From contig NC_090128.1 of assembly GCF_040581485.1 (NCBI RefSeq), positions 34,998,931 through 35,062,930 of the forward strand: a stretch of DNA of 64,000 nt. Direction: 5' to 3'. The position numbers and the translations under genes were made by a program. Positions 1 to 14,859 of the stretch are shown in pieces. Every line of letters begins with the position of its first letter. Position 1 is the stretch's first letter. Below the pieces are notes generated by a model. The model saw only the letters and a list, made by a program, of their open reading frames with translations. It ran no database searches and was not told where the DNA came from. This stretch comes from Linepithema humile (Eukaryota; Arthropoda; Insecta; Hymenoptera; Formicidae).

Positions 1-2115
1 CCGACATACCATTCTTTTGCGGCGTGGCGCGGCGCGGCGCGCGGCCGACACCGCGCGCCAGCAGCATTCACAAATTAAGGAGCGCCAAAGTCCACGGCGG
101 CGCGGCGTAGGTATGGCGCTATCGCGCTTCATAAAACTTCGTTAGCACGCCGGGGGAAGTAGACGCGTCCGCGCCCGAGCCCCCTCCGGCCTCTTTCCCC
201 TTCCGGCCCCCGGGTATATCCACATAAGCGCTGATGGCCCCGCGAGACCACCGTAAAAATTCATTTTGCACCTCGGCCGTGTAATTCAGTCGGATTCTTG
301 CATCTTCACCAGCCGGACCAGCGGAGCGTATTAGATGGACCATGTCGGCGCACTTCGCAGTTAATGACTCCGCTCGGCCTGCCGGCGCAACGCGCTATGC
401 GCGGTACGCTTAATAATTGTACTGCGACAGCGCGTCCTTAATTATTCGTTCATACGCGAGTGAATTCCGTACTCTATTTTTCAAAATCCATAAAAAATAT
501 AGAAATAACGTTAGTAATAGCGGGCCACGCGTCTCGGTGAAAGAAGATTTCGATTTATTTCGAAAATTTAAATCTCACTTTCGATATTTTTCGTCTTTGC
601 TGTAAATGTATTATTTACGATTCAATAATCTCATAAAACTCGTACCTCTCCGATGTCACTAGCGCCACGTGGCGACGTAATATCACGCCAGTGTCGTGTA
701 CGTCTCGATGCATCGTCCGTTAATTTGCCGCGGAGACCGCGCATATAAAATGAGAGAGTCGCACAAGATGTACCTACGCCCTCATACAGAGACATACAGC
801 GGCGCCACGTGTGGCAACGTACACGTTCATCTCACATACGGGCTTTTGCGCGTGGTTCTCGTCATTAGGTAGCCTCGTTAGAATGAGCTTTTTTCCCCGT
901 TCGCTAATGAGGCGGTTCGCGACTTGCATTTCGCCGTCATGCAGAGGGTAGCCAACGTACGCGACAGCCGGCTCGGGGGCAGCTTCTGTGACGCCCCCGC
1001 GCGAATCTGGAGACTGACACTATTTTTAATCCTACGCGAGAGAGACGCGGACTTGATGGAATTAAAACGCATGTCCTGCTACGAAAGCTTGCTTATTCTG
1101 ACGCCTCTACGCGAAAAACGTGTCCCTTTTAGGGGCGCACCCCTGAATCGGGGTTCGCGAGAATGTCGCGTTAATAGTTGACGTCGCACGGTGGTTTGAT
1201 GATTAATTCTGCCCGTTAATTCCAGCCGCTGGATTAGAGTTCATACAGTCACAGTTGGATGTATATACGTTTGATAACTAGATATACAGACAAATTAATG
1301 CCATTGTGATTAAGCAACTGTGACGTTCTCTCGTGGTATTATTAATTGTAACATGTTACAAATGAGAGCATGCGTTTTTCATAAAAATAGTTTTGGAGAT
1401 GTAAATTGTGTACAACTAATTCTCATTCATTAAAAATTTCTCCGATCTTACTCATTTACGTCATAACACATTTTTATTGTGTCTATTATTCTTATTGAAT
1501 TATTGGCGAAATAAATTGCTACTCTCATTATTTATGTGCCACTTCGATAGTATTTATTTTAAAAGATATTTATGCGACTATCCACTATTTTTCACCGCGA
1601 TCGGACGAAGAATTTCTCTCTCCGGCTTACCGAAATTTTCGCGTGTCTAAATGGAAATAATTCAAGCTCGATTTTTTTGCTCTTTCCGGCTTTCCTCGAG
1701 CCGCGCTGATTCCTCGCTCCGGCTGTAATCGACTGCCAGCCGGGATCTTCCTCTCTCGAGTACGCTGCGACGCGGGCGACGGTCCCCATTCATCCAGCTC
1801 GTCTCGGTTGACAGCCGACCGTTGCCGTCGCTTAATTCGCGAATATTTCACCGACGCGTCATCCTGAAAATACGCTACAGCTGCTCGCGTCGTGTCTACA
1901 ATCGGCCCACCTTCGGCACACTCCCGACGAAAAATCCGCAGTCGGGCCATAAATCTCGACACTGTGATACATTTTTACTTATCACGTTCCCATCGCGCGC
2001 GAGTTTTCTCGTGGTCGCATAACTCGCGCGGTAATCCCGTTCCGCCATCCCCGACGCACGATTTAAACGACCGACGAGCGAATTATCACCCCGCCTTTCT
2101 TCGTGCGTGTTGCAG
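1..2115. other. Sequence 5' of the first visible sosondowah exon; no gene seen
   Basis: This is probably sosondowah intron. The first 350 bases are GC- and CpG-rich, with short GCGGC repeats near 19-50. The rest alternates between CpG-rich and AT-rich stretches. Several open frames run on both strands, but none shows a recognisable domain or a consistent splice structure. A good polypyrimidine tract and AG precede 2116. Confidence 0.4.
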
Positions 2116-4152
2116 ACGGCTTTACACTGGGGCGCCAAACACGGCGACGAGAACATCATTAAATTAATAGCGGGCACCTACAGGGACTACAACAAGAGTA
2201 TCAATGAGACCACGGTGAGTATTCGTCTTCTCAGATCGCTAAATAAAATATTGCTCATAAAACCAGAGTTGTAGGCGGTATGAGATGTAAGAGTAGTAGT
2301 ACATATAAAATATTGAATCGATTCATCGATCTTACATTACAGTCTGCAAACATGAATGTAGGATTAAAGATAAACTTATTTTTTTCTTTTTTTGCATCTT
2401 CTCTAATCTTTTCTATTTTTCTGTTTTCGATCACTGGATGTCACCGTCGGATGATGCAGAATGGGGTAACTGTCTTACTTTTAATTACACTTCTTTTTTT
2501 AAGCTATGAAATTGCAATCAGCGAGATTATTATGCATTATTCACACATCGAGATAACGCTAGTCATTCTATGTCCCACGTCGATGACTTTTTCATCGAGA
2601 TTAAGACGAAGTGTACCATATTTGTATTCGGATAACATCGAGAGCGGGTACTCGCGGCGGCCTTTGTCACGATCGCGTATAATTTGCCGGGCGTACAGAG
2701 AGCGGGATCGGTTTAGGGAGCGAGTCGTTGTAAGAGGTAGAACAAACGAAGAGTCAGTCCGCGTAGCAGGAAGGAAGGCAGGAAGGAAAGGGAAAAGAGA
2801 GAGACAGGCGAGGAGCGTACAGAAAAGCCCGCAGATAGGATCGGATGTGTGTGGTCCCGCTGCTTTGCTCTTTATAAGACTTATATAAGCCGGGAGTGCT
2901 TCACGACGAGAGACGGCGAACGGAAGCCGAGTACTTACGGGGAAGGAAGAGGGAAAATGGGGTCCTTGCTCGTTAGCGGCTCGCGACAAACTCTGTCGCG
3001 GGCTTCGCATTATACTGGACAAAATTTATTTTGATTTTTTGCAACGGAGGCATTGCATTGAAATTCTTACAATATTTTTTCTTAATTTTTTAATTTAATT
3101 ATAAATTTCTGTATCACATGTGCAATGCTATTTGTAACAAATACAATTCTTCGATAAATAAAAATATCATCAATCGATATTTATTTTGGCAAAGTTGTTT
3201 CGAATTAAATTTGAAGCGGCAACTTATTAATTCTCCTTTGTTCGCGTCATTAAATTGAAATTGAATTCGAAGCGCGTGTATATTCCGGAAAGACGGTTTA
3301 TTTGTCTTCTCGTAAGGTCTTCTTCGTAGCTTCTTCGCACTCGGGAGACTCATTTGTTTCCGCAGTGTAATCCGAACTGGCCTCTGTCGACGCCACAGCA
3401 CCTTTTCTTCCTCACTTCTAAGTCCACGTTCTCTAGAAATTCGTTGTTGTCTTAACGTTTTTTTCGACAACAGAGATTATATGGAAAAAAAATAGCAACT
3501 TTTCTGTCTCTTGTATCGACACTAAGATTTTGCACTATTGAAATAGGCGGTTTTTGTAAATATCTGCAAAAAAATGAAAAAAATCAATAACAGACGAAGT
3601 AAAATATACAAGACATTTTTGTAATACGAAAACATGCGCACACACGTTGCTGCTTCGTCGTCGTATCTGCTCGATGACGATTCTGACTCGATGTTGCCGA
3701 GGATTAGCGCCGGATATAATGAATACGGTCGTGCTCGTGTACGTACCGATGTAGAGTAGGTAATCCACACCCGGACAGGGGGGGATCTGTCTTCGGCGAA
3801 TCCTCGCTCTCTGCTTTTTTTCCACGGCGCGGCTTTAGGACCAGACTGCGGATCGCGCGGCGCGGCGCGGCGCGGCGTAATCTGTCACCGGCATCGTTCC
3901 CGCGCTGCGCTTTCCTACGGCTTATCCCGGACACCGGCTTTCCCCCAATCCCGCGGCAAATGAAAGGACGTAGAAGACGAGTAAAAAAAGCACCACGATT
4001 ATCCGGTATCTTCGTAACGGCGCGCGCGGAAACGCCCGTGGCTCGGTGCGATCTTATCCGCGGCTAATATCCGCCACTCACGGGCATCGATACCGGTTTC
4101 TTCGACAGGATTACTGGAAATCTGAAAAGTTGGGGAAGTTTGTAAATATTTT

Positions 4153-4195
<43 letters not shown>

Positions 4196-7100
4196 AATAA
4201 TGGAAAAGTAAAATAATTTTGTTTTATATATCCATATATTATTTAAGTTCTGTTAATCCTTTTTAAATCCTTTCATTATTCAAAATGTTACTAATTCAAA
4301 GCTTTGCTTCATCTGGAATTAATGCGAAACTGTGTAGCTTTATTTTCTAAGCTTTGGAATTTTTGACATAGTCGAGTGTCACTCGCTGCAATAAACACCG
4401 AGCGATCTGACTGATGGTGCTTTTAGCGTGAAAAATCATAGCGCGTGCCGTCCGCTTTTCGAAACGCACGTCCCGCAGCCGCGGCTATTTTATTCGCCGG
4501 AGAACAGGCTTACTTATCGTAAGAATTCGCCGCTGTTCCGCCGCTTACGACTTTTTTAATCCCCGCCCGGCGTTAAAACGAGACTCACCGGCCTGGACGA
4601 CGAAGCGAATCGCAGTCACGGGCATAATCTGTCACCGGTACCGCTTCCACCGTGGTTTTCTACGGCTTATCGCGGCATCGGCTCGCATTTAATCCCCGCA
4701 AAAAACGGTGGCCGCGCTCCCCGTACTCCCCGTCGCCACGGAGACCCCGTAAGCCGCCCGTGTGGCGCCTGCATCCTTGCCTGGCGCACGACAGCCAACG
4801 ACAATGGTCATCCCGCCCCGGTTAAGGCTTCGTAGATGCGACCGGAATCTGCTTCGTGCAACGGGTGATCCATTCGGAACATAAATTCTTTGGTTAGTCG
4901 ATTGGTTATTTAAAACACTAAATAAATTAACCGACATGAATTTTTACGAAATTATACTCTTAATTAACAATAATATTATCTGTCGTTTAATTTTCACAAT
5001 ATAAATTACTGAAATTTAGATCTCTAAAATTTTAATGGGATACTTGTTGAATTGTTAAGGTTTCAATTATATTTGATTTAATTTCCTGTCCTAGCTTCTA
5101 AATCTAGTACGCATAAAAACCACGAGTTCTCTTTATTAGACCAGTTTGCAACTATGAGATTTAAATCGTTGAAATTCTAGCACGCGAAATATACGAGGCA
5201 TAAAAAGTGTCTATACAGTAGATCGCGGAAAATGATATTGCCTTCTCGATTTTCGAGCGGGTCCGCGTCGAAGGCCGAGATAGCCTCGGAACGTGCGGCC
5301 TCTTCCCCGGCTTCCTTCACTCTTCCAAGAAGAGCGGGGGAAAAAGATACGTTATGATATAGCGGCTCGTAAAGGCGGCCCGATGTAGGAAAATATTAAA
5401 ATTGAAAATCCTCAACGGTGATATACGCGTGCGTGATATTGGTGGCCGGCAGCTGTCCTGTTTCTGGAGGCTGTTGCGAGGACGTGAGAGAGAAACGAAG
5501 AGAGGCAGGAAAAAGGGACACGTTAACGCGCGAGTAGGCGTACTTGGAAGAAGTAACGGATGGAGACGAAGAAGACGAAATGGTGGTAGGGGCGCGATAT
5601 TGTCTCGAGACTCCGTGTGCTGGGACATCGCTACTTTAAAATATCGTCGCGAGCGTAAAAAGGGGGTCCTCCGCGTGTATATATATATCCATGTATGGGG
5701 TGTTCCAAAAGTCGTTCATTCCCATCGTCAGTATCGCAAATCCAGGATCGATTGTCGATAAATTTGTGGACAATCGTATTTTTCAGATTTTTAATAAGTA
5801 AAGTCTCTTGTTTTTTGAATTAAAATTGTAACTTAAAATGAATTCTTAAAAATACTTCGAAAGCATGTGATTCTCTTTCGCCAATATTCTTTAAAATCTC
5901 TTTTGAGTCAACATGTCTTAATATCTAGGCGTTCGAATAATTATTACTCTTATACAATTTTTACAATTTGAATTCTTGAAAATCTACGAATTGCGAAGAG
6001 ACCGTGCTGTTTCTGCGACACCTCGTACACATCCGTATCACGAAGGGATGCGTAAGGGTGCGTGCGTGAGCTGGGCAGAGGGTGTCGCGCCACTTGTCGC
6101 GAGGACACACGTGTCGCATGCTATTGGAGTTGGCAAAAGGGTGACGCGCGGAGTCCACCCCATACGTGCCATTTTTCCATTCTATATGTGACCGTACATA
6201 TACGAGCGAGCATTCGTCGTGACTTTCGCGCGTACCTATAAACGCAGGGACTTTAAAGTGAAATAAATTAGAAATTTCGAGGGGGTGAGCGGCGCGAACG
6301 GCCAACCCTTCTCTCCCAGCTTGGCGTATCGAGGGTGCGAAAGCGCGAAGGGTCGTGTCCCGCGTTTCGATAACGACGATCGCGGTTTTGACACATTTGT
6401 CACTATCGTTTATTGCGCAGTTCGATATTAAACACCAACGATGTACAGCGTATCGTTCATGAACTCGGGCGCGGGGACGATTTTTTAATCGCTTTCGTAG
6501 CGTAGCCAAATGTCGCGCGACGTATCTCGAGGGTGATTTTAATTGAGGGTGAAAGCGTTGTACAGATTCAAATCGACCTTTTTGTTACGCATTTTTTTGC
6601 CACGAGCTTTATAACTGTAATGTATTACGATTATGCATACCGCAAGTATAATTGATACGTGAAGCATATTGCATCTGCGAATTTAATCTGCAAAAAGCAC
6701 TCTCTACGGTTAAATTTTTAAAATAATTTTTTTAATTTAGATCTTTCAAAACAACCAATATAAGGCGCGTGAAATTATTTAGTGTAAAAATAAAGATTTT
6801 ACATCAAACAAATATTTATCTTATATTTTATGCGTAAAAAAAATATGTAGGATACAACGATATACGCATCTACGTTCCGGATACACCTGTTTTTTTCCTT
6901 TGTTCGCATATTTTATACAAATGCATTTTTAAGTGGATCGTCCGTATTTTCACCTCCGCCGGATAATGACTCGTGCACGCACACAATTACGCGCAATTTG
7001 TCGTACTTATCGACGCGAACATCGTAACCGCGTACGTAGTGCACCATGCTCTTTTATGAACGTTAACCCACGGCAAGAATACACGGTGTCCCTGACCGAC

Positions 7101-10100
7101 CGCACTTACTTTTCACCATAGGTACTGTCTGAGAATTGTCGAGGCGAAACATGTTCGAAAGATTGTCGAGCGATGAATAGCCTTTCAATGGAAAACAACC
7201 ATGACGCACGATTTCAATGCGTTTAAGCGTGTTGAAACCTGCATTGCATTGCGCAAATTTTTAATTTACTTTGTCATTCATAAAGCTATTACATTATTTG
7301 CATTTGTTCAAAAATTAATTATTAAATTTAAATCTATTGTTTGAAAACAAGAAAGAAATTGATTGCAGCATATTTTGTGTATCATGGCTTCGCATAATTA
7401 AAGGATCTGTGTACAATTGATTTTATTTATGAGCTTTTATTGTAAAAATTCGGTTTCTGTGTTCTGTAAATATTTAAAGTTTGTCAGAAATTATTAAATT
7501 TTTTAAATTAAATAATTTGAATGAATTATGTTCTTTATTTTTTATATAAAATCTTCTGACAATATATTAAATCTATAGATATTTCAGTATTTCTATGCTT
7601 TGTTATGCAACTATAACAACTAGCTGATTTACTATTCCTTTTCATAGATAATATTCAATCTCCACAAGCCAATCATGAATATTATTTACATATAAATAAG
7701 TTTTATAATTGTCAGACACAATTTTGTTCTATATTTTATAATCCACCATTTTATATTATACTTACAGTAGTACACGCATGTATAAGTGTTATGATAAAAA
7801 CATATGCACTGAGCATAGTTAACGCGAAGAAACGTTTTTATCGCATGTTGCTACGTCAATTTTTCGTCAAGTTGTAAAGTTTTAAAAATCCAGCGCGCAT
7901 TCATCGTTTATGAGTTTGTGTGTGCGTATATATGCGCGGTTACGCGATATTGCATAACTATAAGTACTACGATCAGCTGGCCAGCTGACTGTAAGTAGTA
8001 GTAGTATCGTATTTCCTATTTAGGCCAGTGATCTAATGAGTTAAACACGTGCAGTATCGGTAATCATCTTTGTCCTTGGTCGGAATCACGGATAAGATCA
8101 AGTATTAATAAAAATGTTAATACAACTTAATACAGAAGTCCAATTACGGCGGACAAGTTTCATCTGAAATGCAAGACGCCAACGCTTTTGCCAGAATTAC
8201 TCGATTTAAATAATTTATTTGAGGAGATAATTTAAGTTACAAAAATAAAATTAACTCTCTCGGTACAGCATAAAAGCGCGAAACAACTACTACCGGCTGG
8301 TATACCGAATTTACAGATTAAGTTGACATGTACTCATTGCTGTGCGTGACTTAGGATAAAATTATGTCTCTTAATACAGTCGCGCAGTCACAACGAATGT
8401 CTTTAGATAGTGATATACGCTTTTTATATTCAATTGAATGTGAATCTATGAAGATAAATATTTTAATCAAGCTTATGGATTTATAAGACAAAACTATTTG
8501 ATCTATTTTCATGTCAACATAATGGAAATAATTTTATACTGTACAGCGTCATGAATTATTCACTTGCCGATATGCAGCACAAAAAGCGCATGTAAATTAT
8601 GATTAAAACCTTTAAACAGCGACGGATTAATAATTCATAAGTTTTATCGGGTTCACATGTAACTAATACGACACTGTAACGCATTAGAGTGAATCGTTGA
8701 CTGCGATCGAATTCACGTATTGTTATTATCCTGGTAAAAGCGAGAGAGCCGTCGCGGGCCGGCAGCTGTTGCCTGACGTGCCCGAGCTGGAAAAGCAGCT
8801 TTTTTCACCTGCCCGCACGAGTCGAACGATACTAATTGCGAGATAACGCTCTCTTAATATTTCTGCCCTCGCGACGAATGGTGCATGCGGCCACGATGCC
8901 CCGGAGACCTCGACGTGTCGTCCGCCACGATGAAAATGTGAGGCCCCACATTTCGCTTTTGTAGATTATTATGATATCATTTCTTAATGAAACGGTGCGG
9001 CTTAATAAAGATACCGTGTGTAAAATAATGCGGTCCCTACTTAAAAAAAACACGTCTGCGAATGTCTGATAATCGTCTCTGCCATTCTGATCTCACATAT
9101 TACATATTAAGTATCATATGTCAAGTCTCGTCTAATTAAATTTATATCAACGTCCATTGCCTGATTATTTTATGCGTACGATCGATATATACGTGATGTA
9201 TTTAAAATCATAAATACTTTTTGTTAGTCACAGATTGCTCGGGATTTTTTTCACAACAATTATCGAGGTCTCTGTTTTTCAATTTTTTTATTTTTTTTAA
9301 ATTAAATATCGCGTTAATTAAAGCCACAATTAAAATATTTCGAGATCCATTTAAGATTAATTGGCGGACAATCTATTATCCATCCGCCACATCATTTCGA
9401 GTGCATTGTGTTCGAGCAGGAATACGAGGATTCGCATAACTGCCGGATGAAAATGCATGCGTGCAGACGATAGAGGCGATGCACGCGAGGCTAGGTTTTC
9501 GCGGCATCGCCGTTTCGCCGTCCCTTTATACACGCACACCCGCACGGACACGCACGTGATTGTTTCGGATCGCGCCGTTGTCGCGGAAATGCGAATTCGC
9601 ACGCTCGAAGTGATATTCATAATACGATGCCATTAATTGCTCATTGTCTCTGCGACGGCAGCATCCCCCTCCTTTTTTCTCTCCGCGTTTTCTTCCCTCC
9701 TTTGCGCTTCTGTATCGCCGCTATCTCAGTTGTAAAAACACGTCACGCATTCGAGCAAATCACAATAAGATATGCAATGTGTCGGTATTTACGGAGAGAG
9801 GTGTGATACGGCTTCTCTATTATTTTTTCATCCATCTTATTATGATTTCCTTCCAGCGCGGGAGATTGGCGTATCTCTTTTGTATGGCGACGCCGGAAAT
9901 GGCGGAGGGGTATTGCGTGTACAATTAGAGATACATTATTCATTAAACTGTAGGCCGAACATATCCGTAATATATTAATAATGCGCACCTTGCGTCAACG
10001 TGAAAGCAATGTGAATATTGTACTCGCGTGATATTACACGCTCGCCAAACGAGAATATTGTTCACCTTTTAATTTGTCTAATTATTGATACGCTCTCCTT

Positions 10101-13100
10101 ATTTCTGCCAGATGTAATTATTATAAGTGCGTTTAAACACCGTCGTGTTTAACGGTGGAAAGATGAAAGATATATCTATTATTTCTTAAACGTTTGCAAA
10201 TGTTAACATCTGTTCGAAAACGTATATTGAATGATTCTTATTGTTTTAGGGATACACGCCGTTGCATATCGCCATGCAATTTGGCCACGAGAATATCTTC
10301 AATCTCTTAGTTCAAGTATACGGTGAGTACGCATCTTTTTTGGAAGCTGTCGACAATGAAAACGCGTCACGATCGCAATGTGTCGCATTTCAATGAATTT
10401 TGAACATATATTTCCAGGCGCGAATCAGGACGTACGTGACTACAGTGGTAAAAAGGCAAGGCAATATCTGGTTTCGCAGGAAGCGGCGGTCAGCCAGGAT
10501 ACGTTTCACAGTAAGTACATTCTCTCTAAGGAAGAAGATGCCATTTAGAAAACTCTAATTGTAATTTTCTGGAAACATAAAATTTGTAAATAATTCAGGA
10601 AGGCTTGTATTTTGCGTATTAGCGGTATTTTCTTTATAAATACAGCCTATAAAATTATCTCGGAGCTTTAATCGCAAATTGTATAAAGACGTTCTCGCCT
10701 GCCTTTCAAAGTATAACATTTTCGTCGACCGTGTTTGTCTCTTTTTTCCATATTTCAATCTGCAATGAAATTTCAGCAATAAGATTGATCTTGGAAACAT
10801 CAACACTTTTTTCCTCTCATTAAATGTATTGTTAGCTGAAGTCTCACATTATAAAAACGCTGTAAAAAGGAGCTGTAGAAAGAAAGTATTACAGTTTCTA
10901 TAACGAGAAAACAAAAGAGGTAATCGCCGCCTGGGGAAGTTTTTAAAGGAATTCTCTGATTCCGTGCCAAACGTACCTTGACCTGCTCGTAATGCCGCTG
11001 TAAAACCAATTACTCTCCGAAGTGTATTGTAATCCACACCGCTTGTTAATGCGTCCCGTCAAAGTTTCGTTGCTTTCCGTCCCGCCGTCAATCATTGTTC
11101 ACCGTTCTCTCGCTTGTTTCGCGACATTCGCTTGTCCGCGCTCCAACACAATCCGTTCATGGTTATTCCATTTAATCTCCGAGCATGATGCAACAATATC
11201 ACCGTACTAATATTGTCAGATTAAATTTAGATATTTCTATTTGGACTTCTAACATCACTACCTCTGCTCTCTAAATTTTGCACGTCTACCAGCACTCCTA
11301 TCTTACTGTTGTCAAACATTATTGCAACCTCCTTTGGGATATCTGAGACACCTTTCTGTCGCTTTACACGTCTTTTTAGATTTAAGGTATGTAGACTCGA
11401 TCGGGGAGAATGTAATTGCGAAATATTTGAATTGTCCCGGAAACGGAAATGGTTACGGGCTCTCTACAGTGAGTACTCCGGGGTTCTGGAAGTATTCTTC
11501 TGTTGTAGGGATTACTGCTGCCGCTACGCTCAGGCAAGTTCAGCAGCGCACCTCTGCTAAAGTAGTAAAGCGCTTGTGTGTGTCGCAAGATTAAAGTACG
11601 TAGGCGCACCTTAGAGTAACGTATGACTGTCACTTTTCCACACTTCTGACGTGAGTATCTTGAAGTTTCACGGGCCTCGCCGCGCGAACACGCACTAGAA
11701 ATTCGCTCGAGAATATCCTTCGCCAAAAGAAGCGAGCTATAACACGGACACGTTTTGCTTTTGATATTTTACGAGCAACGGGAATTCTCATCCATCATTT
11801 TTCGCTAAATATGTCTAAGATGTTGAAAGGATTGATGTATTAAGTGTTCAGCTTTGATGTACTCTAAGAGCAATAATAATCTGTGTCATCCTTAAAATAC
11901 ATTCATTTCGTAAAATAAAATACTTAATATAATATAATTGAATATTTCAATTGCTGACGAAATAATCTTGTCCTTTTTATACGTAACGTGCATTTCTTTT
12001 TTATCGATGTATTGATCACATTTTGTTACGACTAAAAAGCGCGAATTATCAAAGTGGCAGTAGTACATTAAATTTTTGGCACCGTAGAGAAATAATGTTA
12101 TGTAATTGGCAATGTGAAATGAAATAAATCTTTAACTTGCAGTTTTAATCATCATGAATGATGAAACGTATTCTCACATATCTTTAATTAAAAAAATAAT
12201 TAAACTATCTGTGAAGTTTAATTCACTTGTTATATAAGATGCTTCGTTTCACATCGTCGTTATTATTAATGTTATTGTTTTTGTGTGCTATATGTTATTT
12301 GTTATAACACGTAATAAAGCATGTACTACACGTAAGCATGAGAAATACACATATATTTTACTACAGTCAATTCTCAGCATCACATTTCACTCGCACTGGA
12401 TAATTATTACGTTTAATAACAATAACAGGATGTGTGTAATTCTCGAAAGGGAAAGTAGATTCTATTTTTATACTAATTTATTTAACCGTATTAATTCCCT
12501 TATAAGTCTTCCGTCTACCTTATTCGATATTAGGCGCGGATCATACTTTTATCAACTGCGTGAAATAACAATTTTATTAATGAGTAATTGTCAGTTGCAG
12601 ATTGCAGATTTTGTATTAACAGAAAATAAACAGCTTCTCAAAGTTTATAAATATATACGTCAGATTGATATGTCGATAATCTTCTAACAATATCGCATAC
12701 TAAAAAGTAATTTTTTTCTTCCCATTTGATTCTAACTTAACTGTGATATTCTTACTCGCCGATTTTTTTCATGTCTTGCTGTCTGTACGAAAAACAGTTT
12801 CAAATAATTTTCTATTTTATTTCAGAAATAAAAGCAAGGAAAAAGCATGCAGGTAAGAAATAATTCTTTCGGTGTCCGAACGTTTTAGTAGAGATTAGCG
12901 CATGAGACAAGCTAAATAAACATTAACATCGTAGAATAATTAATCTTTTTTTTTTTTAATTAAATTTAGCTTTGATAGCTGTGCTTATAATATTAGTTTT
13001 AATAATTCTATAGTTTTCGAAAAACGCTTTATTCTCTTAGTAATATAATATTAACACAGTAGAGTAAAAGTAATCAGAGACTCGTCAGCCTGTTGAATAT

Positions 13101-13983
13101 TCTTTGACTATAAAAGTTAATAAGTGAGGTGAAAACAGAGGCAAAAGAGCCGTAAGCGCTGTAACGGAGTGATTGATTGAATATACAGAGAAAGATCTTG
13201 GTTTCCTACGAATTGGCTCATTGAACGTTCGCGTGAAACGTACGACGGAAGCCTTCAGCCAATTCTTGGGTGTGGCAACCAGCAGCACGGCTAACAGCAA
13301 CAACGAGAAGATTCACAAGTCATGGGGGTCTGCAGATAATGTCCAGGTATTATTTTCTTAAGTTCAACACGCCTTTCACTTTACATAAAGATAATATATA
13401 ATTTCTTAAAGGATATATACGTCTTATTTCTTTTATTAGCATTTAAAACTTTTTACGATGCATCAGATTAACATATAAAAATTAGCAATAATATCACATA
13501 TAAATGTATTAATGATTTATTCATTATTAAACAAATCTAATTAATTTCTTGATAAAGAATCCTATTCCTTCGATTAACATTAAAGTTTTCTGCAATGTAT
13601 TGAACTAGCTATAAGTCGTGAGACTTACAGATTAATAATAGCATTATGACATTCATACTAATCTTTTTGTTTATGTTTCTTATCTCAAGCTGGACCAGAA
13701 ACTGATGCCACCGCCAAAGTATGGGCCTATCAAAAAGCGTAAGAGCAGAAGGCCACAAGACTTTGCATCGCCTCAGGATCAACAGCACGCCACTAGTCAG
13801 CCGACTACCCCGTTGCTACAGGGCAAAGTTAGCCGACCGAACCGGGCTGTTCAACGTCGACCAACGTCCACGTCGTCCGTTAGCTCCGGTTCTATCGCAT
13901 CCAACATTCAGCAAAACGGCGACTCGGACTCTGACACGGCGTGCGGCTTCGACTCCGCGTGGCGAGGATCCGCTCAACTCTAA
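2116..13983 (+). CDS. sowah: Sosondowah-family ankyrin repeat protein, 3' part (6 exons)
   Basis: Exons: 2116-2214, 10250-10322, 10418-10510, 12826-12852, 13189-13346 and 13690-13983 (stop TAA 13981-13983). Together they give 744 nt in one frame, or 247 residues. The first two exons read TALHWGAKHGDENIIKLI and GYTPLHIAMQFGHENIFNLL, two ankyrin repeats. DYSGKKARQYL follows, the layout of the SOWAH (ANKRD56/57/58-like) family in which two repeats sit near the C-terminus. The C-terminal tail after the repeats is Ser/Thr- and Lys/Arg-rich and ends in WRGSAQL. Splice phases match at every junction. The N-terminal winged-helix-like SOWAH domain and the start codon are not visible, so the 5' exons should lie upstream of the window. 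The molecular role of the family is poorly known, and none is inferred here. The 27-nt fourth exon is a Lys-rich microexon. Family assignment is confident; the exact exon set in the tail is slightly less so. Confidence 0.85.
2215..10249 (+). other. 8-kb sosondowah intron
   Basis: This lies between the two ankyrin-coding exons, with donor GTGAGT at 2215 and acceptor TTGTTTTAG ending at 10249. It contains a GA microsatellite and short CGCGG-type repeats around 3855-3877. Islands of CpG-rich sequence (about 3640-4100, 4440-4870, 5220-5700 and 5990-6540) stand in AT-rich DNA. Open frames of up to about 200 codons occur but look like chance. No nested gene could be supported. Confidence 0.7.
4159..4192. 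repeat. (AG)17 microsatellite
   Basis: An uninterrupted AG dinucleotide run of 34 nt inside the large sosondowah intron. Confidence 0.95.
10511..12825 (+). other. Sosondowah intron before the microexon
   Basis: Mostly AT-rich intron, with donor GTAAGT at 10511 and acceptor TTTCAG ending at 12825. No coding exon or RNA gene was recognised. Confidence 0.65.
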
Positions 13984-14354
13984 CTTAGCGTAATTTATCC
14001 TAGGCACTGTCGCGTACGCTTCTCCGAATATATAAGGTGTAGAGAGGCATTTAATAAGAGTTTCAAAGACCGGCAATTATCTTTGGCAATTTCTTCTTTT
14101 TTATATATGACATCGATAGAATAGAAACGAGGATGTACTGAATGAGTTTCTCAACTCATATTCGTAATATAATGATTTTTATATCTTTGAAAAATTATTT
14201 TTTAATTCCTCGAGATTTTTGGCTATTCTGACTATTGTTGTCATATGTAATTATCATTTTGTAATATAAAATATTTAATATGAAAAGATTGCGGATTCTT
14301 TGAATATAGTTTACTTATTAAAATTTTATCAGTGATTTAATTCTTGTTTCTTTC

Positions 14355-14360
14355 AATAAA
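14355..14360 (+). terminator. Candidate poly(A) signal for sosondowah
   Basis: The first clear AATAAA after the stop codon, about 370 nt downstream. The sequence is AT-rich, so a chance match is possible and other AATAAA copies follow. Confidence 0.35.
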
Positions 14361-14826
14361 TTTATGAAGTAATATGCTTTTTTATATTTAGATAAATAAA
14401 TTCATAAATGTGTATTAATGCGATAATTTAATTTTTATTTTAAACTTTAATTTTTAACATTTTTTAAATTTTAATTGAGATACATAATAAATTTGATTTC
14501 GAATATAACAAATTTATATATGTACTCATATTTAGAAAAATATATTTTACAAATTGTGCACAGAATTTAATTTAAGGAAGAAGGGAATACTTAATATTCG
14601 AATATGCTTTTAAAGTTTTATTATAAAATAAGTCGAAAGATTTTAAATTTATTGAAAGGATCTTTTTTGTATATCTTATAATATATCTTATAATATCTTA
14701 ACAAATTCATGGACCAGTCCCAGTATCCAGTTTCTAATTTTACATTCACGACTTTGTTGTACATATTGTGCTGTTCATATGTCAGCATTATTTGCACAAA
14801 GTCTTTAAATAATAAAATGTTTATTC

Positions 14827-14859
14827 TAGCAGATAATTAGCAGATAATTAGCAGATAAG
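14827..14859. repeat. 11-bp tandem repeat, three copies
   Basis: Unit TAGCAGATAAT repeated three times; the last copy differs at its final base. Confidence 0.8.

Noticed and set aside
2280..2888. 202-codon open frame (+) in the sosondowah intron
   Set aside because: No recognisable domain, mixed hydrophobic and Arg-rich sequence, overlapped by an equally long opposite frame; looks like chance.
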